Numbered from the stretch's first letter, positions 34,097 to 43,417 are shown. The stretch is 64,000 nucleotides of DNA from Erythrobacter aurantius (GCF_023823125.1 NZ_CP090949.1:62001-126000); one strand, 5' to 3'. Translations and numbers: made by a program. The notes: generated from the letters alone by a model not told the origin.

Positions 34097-34774
34097 ATGA
34101 GCCGCGCCTCGGACACCGCCTACAGCAAGATTCGCGCTTTTCTGCTGAGCGGAAATGCCGCGCCCGGATCTCAGGTCACCGAAGAACAGCTGGCGGAAAT
34201 CGCCGGTGTCAGCCGCACCCCCGTGCGTGAAGCAATGCGGCGCCTCGAAACCGAAATGCTGCTCGTGCGCAGCCCTTCGAAACGGATCTTCGTTGCCGAT
34301 TGGTCGCGCGACGATATCGACGAAATGTTCACGCTGAGGCAGATGATCGAAGGCCACGCTGCCCAGCGAGCGGCAAATCGATTAAGCGACGCAGAGATCG
34401 ACGCGCTAGAAGCTCTCAATCGCAAGCTGCACGAGGCAGTCGAATGCGAACCGCCAGACGTGGTTCGATTCCTGGATCTCAATCGGGAATTCCACGAAAT
34501 CATCACCAACGCCGCACGCTCCCCTCGCTTGGCTCACGTGCTTTCACAGTTGGTTGAACAGCCCATCGTTTTGCGAACGGCACGGAATTACTCCGTCGAT
34601 GACCTGAAGCAATCTGCACGCGATCACGACGAATTGATTGCAGCCTTTCGTGCGCATGATCCGATCTGGGCGAAAGGTGTCATGGGTAGCCACCTGCGCC
34701 GCGCATTCCACACATTCGCTGACGCAGCCGAAAGCTCGCCTGCAGCCAATGACGATCGCGAGGCCGCGGAATAA
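34097..34774 (+). CDS. GntR-family transcriptional regulator (FCD domain)
   Basis: 225 residues. Winged helix at about 5-70 (LLSGNAAPGSQVTEEQLAEIAGVSRTPVREAMRRLE) and a C-terminal FCD ligand-binding domain (about 80-215) with EMFTLRQMIEGHAAQRAANRL and DLNREFHEIITNAARSPRL containing the DxxFH-type metal/ligand positions. FCD regulators usually repress catabolic operons and are released by an acyl or organic-acid ligand. It is divergent from the racemase-like operon and convergent with the CoA-transferase gene; the two TTGTATACAA sites are the likely targets. Confidence 0.9.
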   Translation: MSRASDTAYSKIRAFLLSGNAAPGSQVTEEQLAEIAGVSRTPVREAMRRLETEMLLVRSPSKRIFVADWSRDDIDEMFTLRQMIEGHAAQRAANRLSDAEIDALEALNRKLHEAVECEPPDVVRFLDLNREFHEIITNAARSPRLAHVLSQLVEQPIVLRTARNYSVDDLKQSARDHDELIAAFRAHDPIWAKGVMGSHLRRAFHTFADAAESSPAANDDREAAE

Positions 34775-34778
34775 CCGC

Positions 34779-35960
34779 CTAGATGATCCCGCGATCCTGA
34801 AGGTCGCTCATCGCCCGGCTGTCCATACCAAGCAGCTCGCCGTAGATTTCCTCATTGTGCTGACCCAGCTCGGGGCCGACCCATTCGACATGGCCGGGAG
34901 TTTCCGAAAGGCGGGGGGCGACATTCTGCATCTTGAAGTTTTCGTGCCGCGGGTGCGGGCGCTCGATGATGGATTCGCGGGCCGCAAAATGCGGGTCTGC
35001 GAGCATTTCCGGAGCGCGATAGATATTGCCCGCCGGAACACCATGTTCCTCACACATATCAAGCACTTGCTGGCTCGTATATTGCTTCGTCCATTCGCCG
35101 ATCAGGTCATCGAGTTCGGCCTGACGGGCGCCGCGCGCGACGTGGCTGTTGAAACGCGGATCATCGCCCAGTTCGGGCATCCCCATCATCGTCGCCATGC
35201 GCTTCCACACACTGTCCTGATTGCCCGCCACAAGCACGCTGCCATCGCTCGTCGGATAGACGTTGGAAGGCGCGATCTTGGGCAGGATCGATCCGGTCCG
35301 CTCACGAATATGGCCCGTCACCGTGTATTCGGACACGGTCGATTCCATCATCGCAAGCACGGCTTCGTAAATCGCCGAATCCACCACCTGGCCCTTGCCG
35401 GTCTGGTGCCGGTGGTTGAGCGCCATCAGCGCGCCAAGGCAGGCGTAGGTCGCTGCAAGCGAATCCCCGATCGACAGACCGGCACGACTGGGCGGGCGAT
35501 CCGGCTCACCTGCAATGTAACGCATTCCGCCCATCGCCTCGCCGATGCCGCCATATCCGGCGCGGGCCGAATAGGGGCCGGACTGGCCATAGCCTGATAC
35601 GCGAATCATGATCAGCGCTTCGTTGATGGCGTGGAGTTCATCCCATCCCAGGTTCCACCGCTCCAGCGTTCCGGGCCGGAAATTTTCGAGCAGGAAGTCT
35701 GACTTTGCCGCCAGCTTGCGGACGATATCCTGCCCTTCCTTCTCCCGCAGGTTCAGCGTGATCGACTTCTTGTTGCGCGCAACGACGGAGAACCACAGCG
35801 GGATACCCTGCCCCCAATTGCGCATGGCATCGCCTACCTTGGGAGGCTCGATCTTGATCACCTCGGCGCCATGATCGGCCATCAATTGCCCGCAGAACGG
35901 CCCCGCGATGAGCTGCCCCATCTCGATCAACCGTAGTCCGGCAAGTGCACCCTGAGCCAT
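34779..35960 (-). CDS. CaiB/BaiF family III CoA-transferase
   Basis: 393 residues from the ATG at 35960 (GGAAAGG seven bases upstream). Family motifs: GLRLIEMGQLIAGPFCGQLMADHGAEVIKIEPP (N-terminal CoA-binding region) and GRSKKSIT-type basic NKKSITLNLREKEGQ, with the aspartate nucleophile region about 165. It would move CoA between carboxylic acids, activating the substrate without ATP. Alpha-methylacyl-CoA racemases share the fold, so epimerisation is an alternative. It is convergent with the GntR gene. Confidence 0.87.
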   Translation of the reverse strand: MAQGALAGLRLIEMGQLIAGPFCGQLMADHGAEVIKIEPPKVGDAMRNWGQGIPLWFSVVARNKKSITLNLREKEGQDIVRKLAAKSDFLLENFRPGTLERWNLGWDELHAINEALIMIRVSGYGQSGPYSARAGYGGIGEAMGGMRYIAGEPDRPPSRAGLSIGDSLAATYACLGALMALNHRHQTGKGQVVDSAIYEAVLAMMESTVSEYTVTGHIRERTGSILPKIAPSNVYPTSDGSVLVAGNQDSVWKRMATMMGMPELGDDPRFNSHVARGARQAELDDLIGEWTKQYTSQQVLDMCEEHGVPAGNIYRAPEMLADPHFAARESIIERPHPRHENFKMQNVAPRLSETPGHVEWVGPELGQHNEEIYGELLGMDSRAMSDLQDRGII

Positions 35961-36088
35961 GAAAAAACCTTTCCGATTCGCATTCACCCTGAACGACACA
36001 GAGGAGGTGCTGAAAGCAGCCTAAAAGGTACTCAGGCGCTTACAGAAGGCGGTCAGGGGTTGCTGCGCCTATATCATGGCATTTGCAT

Positions 36089-36098
36089 TTGTATACAA
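36089..36098. promoter_or_regulatory. GntR/FadR-type operator (copy 2)
   Basis: TTGTATACAA, again continuing TTTG, identical over 14 bases to the copy at 33909-33922. It ends 45 bp before the ATG of the HMG-CoA lyase-like gene, so a repressor there could block that operon's promoter. Confidence 0.7.
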
Positions 36099-36146
36099 TT
36101 TGCGTATCTGTCTCGCATCCCTGTCAGCACGCAAGAGCGAATCCTC

Positions 36147-37067
36147 ATGTCCCAAACAGGCTCGCAGCCGAGTATCGAACTCGTCGAAGTCGGCCCCCGC
36201 GACGGGCTTCAGAACGAGCCGGATATCGTATCGACCGCTGACAAGCTGGCGCTTATCAATCGCATGATCAGCTATGGCGCGCGGCGGCTGGAGGTGGCGA
36301 GTTTCGTTCATCCTGCCCGCGTCCCGCAAATGGCCGATGCCGAAGACGTCATCGCCGGCCTGCCCGATCGCAATGACGTCACCTACATCGGATTGACCCT
36401 GAACAAGCGGGGGGTCATGCGCGGCCTGGCCACCAAGGATGGCGGCAAGCGCGGAATAGACCAGGCGGGCTGCGTGCTGGTTGCCTCCGATACCTTCGGG
36501 CAGAAGAACCAGGGCCAGACAATCGCCGAAGGGATCGCCGAAAATCGCGCCATGATCCGCTTTGCCAAGGCTGAGGGGCTTTCCGCACAAGTCACCATTT
36601 CGGCAGCGTTCGGCTGTCCGTTCGAAGGCGAGGTCAAGCCCGAAACGGTGCTGGCCATTGCCGAGGAAATGGCCACCGAAGACCCAGTCGAAATCGCTCT
36701 GGCCGACACGATCGGTGTGGGCGTGCCCGCACAGGTCGAAGACCTGTTCGGCAAGCTGGGCGATCTTCTGGGCGGTCGCATCCCCATGCGCTGCCATTTC
36801 CATGACACGCGCGGCACAGGCATCGCCAATGCATGGGCCGCCTACAAGTCAGGCGTTCGCGCGTTCGATGCCTCGCTAGGTGGACTGGGCGGATGCCCCT
36901 TCGCCCCCAAGGCGACGGGAAATATCGCTACCGAGGACCTTATCTACATGATGGAGCGTTCAGGGATCGACACCGGCATCGATCTTGATGCCGTAATCCA
37001 GACCAACCGCGGCTTTGCACAGGTCCTGGGCCGCGAACTGCCTTCACGGGTCGCACGCGCGGCCTGA
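36147..37067 (+). CDS. Hydroxymethylglutaryl-CoA lyase-like enzyme (DRE-TIM family)
   Basis: 306 residues from the ATG at 36147. DRE-TIM barrel with the catalytic EVGPRDGLQNE (about residues 14-24), HFHDTRGTG metal/substrate site and the Cys-containing GLGGCPFAPKATGN (catalytic Cys loop, about 261). HMG-CoA lyase splits HMG-CoA into acetyl-CoA and acetoacetate; related enzymes cleave other 3-hydroxy-3-methyl-acyl-CoAs. In this context it may perform the terminal C-C cleavage of the catabolic pathway. It starts an operon with hydantoinase A/B. Confidence 0.9.
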   Translation: MSQTGSQPSIELVEVGPRDGLQNEPDIVSTADKLALINRMISYGARRLEVASFVHPARVPQMADAEDVIAGLPDRNDVTYIGLTLNKRGVMRGLATKDGGKRGIDQAGCVLVASDTFGQKNQGQTIAEGIAENRAMIRFAKAEGLSAQVTISAAFGCPFEGEVKPETVLAIAEEMATEDPVEIALADTIGVGVPAQVEDLFGKLGDLLGGRIPMRCHFHDTRGTGIANAWAAYKSGVRAFDASLGGLGGCPFAPKATGNIATEDLIYMMERSGIDTGIDLDAVIQTNRGFAQVLGRELPSRVARAA

Positions 37068-37110
37068 CCATTCCAAACCGGCCCGACATAGGGGCGATCC
37101 GGGAGAGAGT

Positions 37111-39168
37111 ATGACTTACAGACTGGGCGTTGATGTGGGCGGCACGTTTACCGACCTGCTGTTGTTTGATGAGGCCACGGGCAAGTTCTGGCGGCACAAG
37201 ACCCCGTCGACCCCGCACGACAGCTCCGAAGGGATTCTCAACGGGGTGAAGGCGATCACGGCCGAGGCGGGCGTTTCGGCCAAGGATATCGCCTATTTCC
37301 TGCACGGCACCACCGTCGCCACCAATGCGGTTCTGGAAGGCAAGGGTGCAAAGGTCGGGCTGGTCACCACCGAAGGCTATCGCGACATCATGCAGATCGC
37401 GCGCAGCTTCGTCCCCGGTGGTCTTGCCGCGTGGATCGTCTGGCCCAAGCCGCAGCCGCTCGCCGCGCTCGAAGACACGGTTGAGGCCCCGGGCCGGATG
37501 GGTGCGGACGGCAAGGAAGTGCGCCCGCTTGATGAAGACGCGGTGCGCTCTGCCCTGCGCAAGTTGAAGGCGAACGGGATCGAAGCGCTGACGGTCAGCC
37601 TCATCAACGCCTATGTCAACGGCGCGCATGAAAAGCGCATCGGCGAAATCGCTGCGGAAGAATTGCCCGGCATCCCGGTGTCACTGAGCCACGAAGTCCT
37701 GCCCGAAATGCAGGAATACGAACGTACGCTGTCGACCGTCGCCAATGCGGCGGTGCGTCCGGTGGTGAGCAAATATGTCTCGAACCTGCGCACCAAGCTT
37801 GAGGACAAAGGGCTTGAGGGCAAGCTGTCGCTGCTGCGCTCTGACGGCGGATTGATGAGCAGCCACAAGGCCGAAGAGCATCCGGTCAACATCCTGATGT
37901 CCGGCCCCGCAGGCGGCGTTACCGGCGCGAAATGGGTGGCGAAGAACGCCGGGCTCAAGAACATCCTGACGCTGGATGTCGGCGGCACATCTACCGACGT
38001 GGCCCTGATAGAAGGGCTGGAAGCGCGCCGGGTGCGCACCACCGAAGTCGGGCACCTGTCCGTGCGGGCATCGGCACTGGACGTGAAGACGGTGGGCGCA
38101 GGCGGCGGCTCGATCGCGCACGTTCCCGAATTGACCAAGGCGCTGCGCGTCGGCCCGGAAAGCGCGGGCGCGGTGCCGGGACCGGTTGCCTATAACAAGG
38201 GCGGAACTCTGCCGACTGTGACTGATGCCAACGTGGTGCTGGGCTATCTTCCCGAAGACCTGCTGGGCGGCAGCTTCCGGCTTGATCGCGAGGGGGCAAA
38301 AGCGGCGGTGCAGACCATCGCCGATGCTTTGGGCGTCACTCTGATGGAGGCGGCGCGCGGGATCATCGATATCGTCAACGAAAACATGTTCGGCGCGCTG
38401 CGCATGATCAGCGTGCAACAGGGCTATGACCCGCGCGAATTCGCGCTGATGGGCTTTGGCGGCGCAGGCCCGCTGCATGTCAACGCAGTTGCCCGGTTGA
38501 TGGGCAGCTGGCCTGCCGTCTCCCCGGTTTCACCCGGCGTTCTGTGCGCCTTGGGCGACGCGACCACGCAGATGCGCACTGAAACCGCGCGCAGCTTCTC
38601 CCGGCTCGCCAAGGACACGAGCGTCGCCGATCTTGAAGCGGTGCTCGATGAAATGGCGGCGCAGACGCGGGGTGAATTGCTGGCTGATGGCATCCCGGAA
38701 GACCAGATCACGGTGCAGTTCGAAGTCGACGTGCGCTATGCGGGGCAGGCTTTTGAAGTGCCGTTGACTATCGACAAATCGGTGCTCGAAGCGGACGGGA
38801 TCCAAGGCATTCTGGCGCGCTTCGATGATGAGCATCTGCGGCTGTTCACCTTCAACATGGACACCCCGCACGAAGTCGTGAACCTGCGCGCTGTGGCGCT
38901 GGGTCAGGCGCCCGCGCTTCCCGCGGCGGAACTGCCGATGGGCGATGGCGATCCCTCGGCGGCGAAGATACGCGACCATACTCTGTGGATGGACGGGCGG
39001 GAGCAGGCGGCGGTGATCTATGACCGCGCGCGCCTGCGTCAGGGGGACGTAATCCCCGGCCCCGCGATCATCACCGAAATGGACTCGACCACTCTTGTCG
39101 AAAGCGGCTGCGTCGCGACCGTCGACAAGGTCGGCAACATCCTCATCAATCCCGTGCAGGAGGCCTGA
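37111..39168 (+). CDS. Hydantoinase/oxoprolinase A subunit (HyuA family)
   Basis: 685 residues from the ATG at 37111, which follows a GGGAGAG ribosome site and begins MTYRLGVDVGGTFTDLLLFD, the ASKHA phosphate-binding signature. Family segments include FLHGTTVATNAVLEGKGAKVGLVTTEG and GGAGPLHVNAVARLMG. Paired A/B enzymes are ATP-dependent hydantoinases, 5-oxoprolinases, or acetone/acetophenone carboxylases. Substrate is not evident. The B gene begins 3 bases after the stop. Confidence 0.9.
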   Translation: MTYRLGVDVGGTFTDLLLFDEATGKFWRHKTPSTPHDSSEGILNGVKAITAEAGVSAKDIAYFLHGTTVATNAVLEGKGAKVGLVTTEGYRDIMQIARSFVPGGLAAWIVWPKPQPLAALEDTVEAPGRMGADGKEVRPLDEDAVRSALRKLKANGIEALTVSLINAYVNGAHEKRIGEIAAEELPGIPVSLSHEVLPEMQEYERTLSTVANAAVRPVVSKYVSNLRTKLEDKGLEGKLSLLRSDGGLMSSHKAEEHPVNILMSGPAGGVTGAKWVAKNAGLKNILTLDVGGTSTDVALIEGLEARRVRTTEVGHLSVRASALDVKTVGAGGGSIAHVPELTKALRVGPESAGAVPGPVAYNKGGTLPTVTDANVVLGYLPEDLLGGSFRLDREGAKAAVQTIADALGVTLMEAARGIIDIVNENMFGALRMISVQQGYDPREFALMGFGGAGPLHVNAVARLMGSWPAVSPVSPGVLCALGDATTQMRTETARSFSRLAKDTSVADLEAVLDEMAAQTRGELLADGIPEDQITVQFEVDVRYAGQAFEVPLTIDKSVLEADGIQGILARFDDEHLRLFTFNMDTPHEVVNLRAVALGQAPALPAAELPMGDGDPSAAKIRDHTLWMDGREQAAVIYDRARLRQGDVIPGPAIITEMDSTTLVESGCVATVDKVGNILINPVQEA

Positions 39169-39171
39169 ACA

Positions 39172-41061
39172 ATGCCCGCACAGATCATCGAAACCAACCC
39201 CACCCCGTTCGAGCGCGTCAAGATCGACCCCGTCACGCTCGACATCATCGAAAACGCGCTGCGCAATGCCAGGATCGAGATGGATGCGACGCTGGTGCGC
39301 ACCGCCATGTCCCCCGGCATTCGCGAACAGGGTGACGCCTTCCCGCTGATCGCCGATCCTGCGGGCAAGATGATTGTCGGCCAGTTCGGCAGCTTCATCG
39401 ACGGCTTCCTGAAAGGCTATGACGACACGCTGGAAGATGGCGACATGATCTTCCTCAGCGATCCCTATTCCTGCGAAGGGGCCATCAGCCACTCGAACGA
39501 CTGGCTGGTGCTGCTCCCCGTGTTCAAGGACGGACGCCTGCTCGCTTACACCGCGATGTTCGGCCACCAGAGCGACATTGGCGGCATGGTGCCAGGCTCC
39601 ATGCCCATCGGCGCGTCCAGCATCTTTGAAGAAGGCGTGCGCATTCCTCCGGTGAAGATCTGGAAGAAAGGCGAATACAATTCCGACCTGATGAAGCTGG
39701 TGATGCACCAGACGCGCAAGCCCGACTGGTGTCAAGCAGACCTCAACGCGCTGATCGCGTCGTGCCGTGTGGCTGCGCGCCGTGTGATCGAGATGGCAGA
39801 CCGGTTTGGCGATGATGTCTATGTCTCCGCCACGCAGGAACTGCTTGATCGCAATCACCGCGCCATGAAGGCGCTGATCGGGATGGCGGTGTCGGAAGAG
39901 CCCAAGAGCTTCGAGGATTACATCTGCGACGACGGCAAGGGCTATGGCCCTTACAAGATCAAGTGCACGATGCGACGCGAGGGCGACAAGGTCATCCTCG
40001 ATTTCGACGGGACCGATCCGCAATCGGCGGCTTCGATCAACTTCTATCTCAACGAGAACATGTTCAAGATGTTCTTCGGCATCTACATGATCATGGTCTT
40101 CGACCCGCAGATCATGTTCAATGACGGGTTCTACGACCTGATCGAAGTGCGCATCCCCGAAGGTTCGCTGCTGAAGCCGCAATTCCCCGCCGCACTTTCG
40201 GGCCGAACCCATGCGCTGGGCCGGATCTTCGACATTCTGGGCGGATTGCTGGGCCAGGGAACCCCGGAATTCCTCAATGCCGCCGGATTCTCTTCCTCGC
40301 CGCACCTGTTCTATTCCGGCTGGGACACCAGCAAGGGCAACCGCGAGTGGTTCCAGCTGTTCCAGATCGGTTTCGGCGGCATTCCGGGACGGCCTTTGGG
40401 CGACGGGCCGGACGGACACTCGCTCTGGCCGGGCTTTACCAACGTGCCCAACGAATTCCTCGAACGCTATTTCCCGCTGCGGATCGAACGCTATTCGACC
40501 GAGCCAGACAGCGGCGGTGCCGGTGTGCACCGCGGTGGCAACGGCATTCACATGACCTACCGCTTCCTCGCCGATGGCAACATTGCAATCCATGATGACC
40601 GCTGGTTCGTGCCGCCTTGGGGCGTGAACGGCGGGCATCCGGGAATGCGCGCCCGGAAAGTGCTCGAGCGCGCTGACGGCTCCACCGAAATCGTCGGCAA
40701 CAAGGTCGAGGATGTCGAAGTGAAGGCGGGAGATCTCCTGCACTACATTACCTGGGGCGGAGGCGGATGGGGCGATCCGCTCGAACGCGATCCGGCAATC
40801 GTCGGGCTCGAAATCCGGCAAGGCCTGGTCACACCCGAAGGCGCGCGCGCTTATGGCGTAGTGGCCGACGCAGAAGGCGCGGTGGACGCAAGCGCGACCG
40901 AAGCCCTGCGTGCCGAAATCAAGGCGACACGCGGCGAACTACCGCTGTTCGACTACGGTCCCGGTATCGAAGAACTGCGAGCGGCCTGCGAAGCGGAAAC
41001 CGGCCTCCCCGCCCCGATCCAGCCCGTGTGGCATACGGACATGCGCGAGGCGGCCGAATAG
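39172..41061 (+). CDS. Hydantoinase/oxoprolinase B subunit (HyuB family)
   Basis: 629 residues. Markers of HyuB: RTAMSPGIREQGDAFPLIADPAG, PYSCEGAISHSNDWLV, GHQSDIGGMVPGSMP and GGAGVHRGGNGIHMTYRF. The A and B subunits form one ATP-dependent amide-hydrolysing or carboxylating enzyme. It is the last gene of the operon, followed by a 13-bp inverted repeat that could stop transcripts. Cytoplasmic. Confidence 0.91.
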   Translation: MPAQIIETNPTPFERVKIDPVTLDIIENALRNARIEMDATLVRTAMSPGIREQGDAFPLIADPAGKMIVGQFGSFIDGFLKGYDDTLEDGDMIFLSDPYSCEGAISHSNDWLVLLPVFKDGRLLAYTAMFGHQSDIGGMVPGSMPIGASSIFEEGVRIPPVKIWKKGEYNSDLMKLVMHQTRKPDWCQADLNALIASCRVAARRVIEMADRFGDDVYVSATQELLDRNHRAMKALIGMAVSEEPKSFEDYICDDGKGYGPYKIKCTMRREGDKVILDFDGTDPQSAASINFYLNENMFKMFFGIYMIMVFDPQIMFNDGFYDLIEVRIPEGSLLKPQFPAALSGRTHALGRIFDILGGLLGQGTPEFLNAAGFSSSPHLFYSGWDTSKGNREWFQLFQIGFGGIPGRPLGDGPDGHSLWPGFTNVPNEFLERYFPLRIERYSTEPDSGGAGVHRGGNGIHMTYRFLADGNIAIHDDRWFVPPWGVNGGHPGMRARKVLERADGSTEIVGNKVEDVEVKAGDLLHYITWGGGGWGDPLERDPAIVGLEIRQGLVTPEGARAYGVVADAEGAVDASATEALRAEIKATRGELPLFDYGPGIEELRAACEAETGLPAPIQPVWHTDMREAAE

Positions 41062-41068
41062 CAGACGT

Positions 41069-41105
41069 CGAAAGGCGGCATTGAGGGATCGGATGCCGCC
41101 TTTCG
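41069..41105 (+). terminator. Terminator-like hairpin after hydantoinase B
   Basis: Perfect 13-bp arms (CGAAAGGCGGCAT, 41069-41081; its complement at 41093-41105) with an 11-base loop, 8 bp beyond the stop. The T-run is short (TTT), so termination may be only partial. Confidence 0.65.
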
Positions 41106-41203
41106 TCCCGGCAGCACACCGCGACCCTTGCCCATTGCGCCGTGTTGACGCATGGGACGCAGCAGTTTCTCCGTCTCGAACGTGCTCAAAAGGGATCTGA
41201 GCC

Positions 41204-42172
41204 ATGTCCATCGCCTCGCCTCTTTCCGACTCTCTCGTCACCGTGTTCGGCGGTGGCGGCTTTATCGGCAATTACGTTGCCCAGGCGCTGCTCGCGCGCG
41301 GCGCGCGGGTGCGCATCGCCAGCCGCAATCCCGAAAAGGCATGGCCGCTGAAGCCGCTTGCCAATCTCGGCCAGTTGCAGTTCGCACGCTGCGACATCAC
41401 CCGTGAAGACAGCCTCAAGGCCGCGCTCCACGGGGCGGATTACGTCGTCAACCTTGTCGGGGCATTCGACGGCGACCTTGGCGAAGTCATGGGCGAGGCA
41501 CCGGGCCGGATGGCCGCCATCGCCAAGGCAGGCGGCGCCAAGGGTTTTGTCCATGTCAGCGCGATCGGCGCCGATGCGTCGTCCTCCACCGCCTATGCCA
41601 GCAGCAAGGCCAAGGGCGAGCAGAACGTCCTCGCCGCCTTCCCCGAGGCGACGGTGCTGCGCCCTTCGATCGTTTTCGGACAGGACGACGGCTTCATCAA
41701 CATGTTCGCCGGCCTAATAGAGCTGATGCCAGTGCTGCCGGTGTTCGGGCCGGAGGCAAAGCTGCAACTGGTCTATGTCGATGACGTCGCCGAAGCGATC
41801 GCCGTCGCGCTGGAGAACCCGGCGCAGCATGGCGGGCGCACCTACGAACTGGGCGGGCCTGAACAGCTTTCGATGATGGAGATCAACGAGCGCATTGCCG
41901 CAGCACAGGGCCGCAAGCGCCGCTTCATCGCCATGCCTGACGGGCTTTCGGGCCTGTTCGCCAGCCTTCCCGGCACGCCGATGAGCCGCGACCAGTGGAC
42001 GCTGCTTCAGCCCGGCAGCACCGTCAGCGAAGGCGCGCCTGGATTTGCCGATCTGGGGATCGAGCCGCGCCCGCTGGGCCAGTTCCTCGACAAGTGGATG
42101 ACCCGCTATCGCAGCTTTGGCCGGTTTGGCCTGTCGAACGAGCGCAGCAAAGCCCGCGAAAGCGCCGGCTGA
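41204..42172 (+). CDS. Complex I NDUFA9-family NAD(P)-dependent oxidoreductase
   Basis: 322 residues of the atypical/extended SDR group: Rossmann motif VFGGGGFIGNYVAQALLARGARVR (about 13-36), a VNLVGAF NAD-contact segment and VHVSAIGADASSSTAYASSKAKGE with Tyr-Lys about 125-130. The NDUFA9 subgroup is linked to respiratory complex I assembly or quinone biosynthesis in alphaproteobacteria. It stands alone before a repeat-rich intergenic stretch. Confidence 0.85.
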   Translation: MSIASPLSDSLVTVFGGGGFIGNYVAQALLARGARVRIASRNPEKAWPLKPLANLGQLQFARCDITREDSLKAALHGADYVVNLVGAFDGDLGEVMGEAPGRMAAIAKAGGAKGFVHVSAIGADASSSTAYASSKAKGEQNVLAAFPEATVLRPSIVFGQDDGFINMFAGLIELMPVLPVFGPEAKLQLVYVDDVAEAIAVALENPAQHGGRTYELGGPEQLSMMEINERIAAAQGRKRRFIAMPDGLSGLFASLPGTPMSRDQWTLLQPGSTVSEGAPGFADLGIEPRPLGQFLDKWMTRYRSFGRFGLSNERSKARESAG

Positions 42173-42532
42173 TTCGCCGCGACGGCCCGTGCGTTCCCAA
42201 CAGGGTGGAACACATGGAACACTGTCCTGAAGAAATAACCGCGCTTGTGTCACCTTTCGCCGGGAAAGTGTCACCCCAGGCCGAGAAAGTGTCACTCTAG
42301 CGGGCGAACTGTCACTCATTCCCGCGAAAGCGTCACTCTTTGGCCGTGCAAACTGTCGCCTTTCGGGCGCAAGAGTGTCACCCGGATGGGCGCAAGTCGC
42401 CCAAACGGAGCGAGGCGCAAAGACGACTAAATCGGATTGCACGGTTTCCATCCGCCGCACCAAGCCAGAATTTGCCCGAGTAGGAAAACATCACCTGCGG
42501 GCCGAGCATCCGCAGCGCCCGCCCCGCAAGGC
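42173..42532. other. Intergenic region with tandem TGTCAC array
   Basis: 360 bp between convergent genes with no coding signal on either strand. Most of 42240-42400 is occupied by the repeat array described separately. Confidence 0.7.
42247..42400 (+). repeat. Degenerate ~21-bp tandem repeat carrying (G/C)TGTCAC
   Basis: The heptamer recurs at 42247, 42268, 42289, 42309 (CTGTCAC), 42330 (GCGTCAC), 42353 (CTGTCGC) and 42375, with spacings of 21, 21, 20, 21, 23 and 22 bp, plus a weaker copy near 42394. Before it each unit has a CGxGAAA-like tail. The spacing is two helical turns, so all copies face the same side of the duplex. No palindrome within the unit and no CRISPR-like spacing. Confidence 0.75.
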
Positions 42533-43417
42533 TTACAGATTCTCCCGGTAAAGCTTCAGCAAGTCGGCATAGGCCTGTTCCGCTGCGGCTTCGGCGTAGG
42601 CCGGGCTGTCGGGCACGGTCCAGCCGTGATCGCCGTCATAGACATCGACATTGGCGGGGCGCGCGGCGCGGCCTGCGGCTTCGGCAAAGCGCAATTTCGC
42701 CTCGGGGTTTTCGGCGTGATCGTCGCGGGCGATGGCGATCAGATAGCTTGCGCTCGCCTGATCGAGCATGTTGTGCGGGCTCTTGGGATCATCGCCGCGC
42801 ACCAGCCCGCCGCCGTGGAAACTGGCCGCCGCCTTGATCCGGGCGGGAACCGCTGCCGAGCTCCAGACGGTGAAGGGGCCGCCCATGCAATAGCCCTGCG
42901 TCCCGATGCCGCGCGCCGTATCGACGGCGTCCTGCTGATCGAGCCAGGCGACCGCAGCCGCCGCATCGCGGCCCACTGCATCGGCATCCAGCTTGCCGCG
43001 CCACGGGCGCACCTTTTGAAACCCGCCCGCTTCGATGAAGCCGGCAAAATCGGCGAACTGTTCTCCCGCGACATCGCGGTAATAGGGGTTCATCACAAGA
43101 ACGGCATACCCCTGCCCCGCCAGCCGCCGCGCCATGTTGCGCTTGCTTTCGCGGATGGAGGCGATGTCGGGCCAGAAGATCACACCGGGATGCGCACCGT
43201 CAGCGGGGTGGACGAAAAACGCGTCCATCGTGCCGTCGGCGGTGTCAAAGCTGACCATGCTTTCAACCAGATCGCGCGCGACATTGTCCGCCGCATAATC
43301 ATCGCCGCCTTCCATCGGGGCGCAGGCCATCACCGTAGCAGCGCTGGCCAGAACTCCAAAATCACGGCGGCTGACAACACCTGCCGCCCACTGTTTCAGT
43401 TTCGCCTCATCACACAT
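42533..43417 (-). CDS. Dienelactone hydrolase family protein, probable Tat-exported lipoprotein
   Basis: 294 residues from the ATG at 43417, with GGGAGAA five bases upstream. The N-terminus has SRRDFGVLASAATVMAC: a twin-arginine motif followed by a lipobox-like VMAC, implying export and lipid anchoring. The hydrolase part has the nucleophile elbow GYCMGG (about 158) and an HGWTVPDSPAY catalytic-His segment near the end. Divergent from the PQQ dehydrogenase across about 126 bp, so a shared job in processing alcohol-derived lactones is possible but unproved. Confidence 0.82.
   Translation of the reverse strand: MCDEAKLKQWAAGVVSRRDFGVLASAATVMACAPMEGGDDYAADNVARDLVESMVSFDTADGTMDAFFVHPADGAHPGVIFWPDIASIRESKRNMARRLAGQGYAVLVMNPYYRDVAGEQFADFAGFIEAGGFQKVRPWRGKLDADAVGRDAAAAVAWLDQQDAVDTARGIGTQGYCMGGPFTVWSSAAVPARIKAAASFHGGGLVRGDDPKSPHNMLDQASASYLIAIARDDHAENPEAKLRFAEAAGRAARPANVDVYDGDHGWTVPDSPAYAEAAAEQAYADLLKLYRENL

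Noticed and set aside
38530..40821. 763-codon open frame on the minus strand over hydantoinase A/B
   Set aside because: High-G+C shadow; the + strand codes for clear HyuA/HyuB motifs throughout.
42247..42400. TGTCAC array as CRISPR
   Set aside because: Unit and gap are both too short and degenerate, and no cas gene is near.
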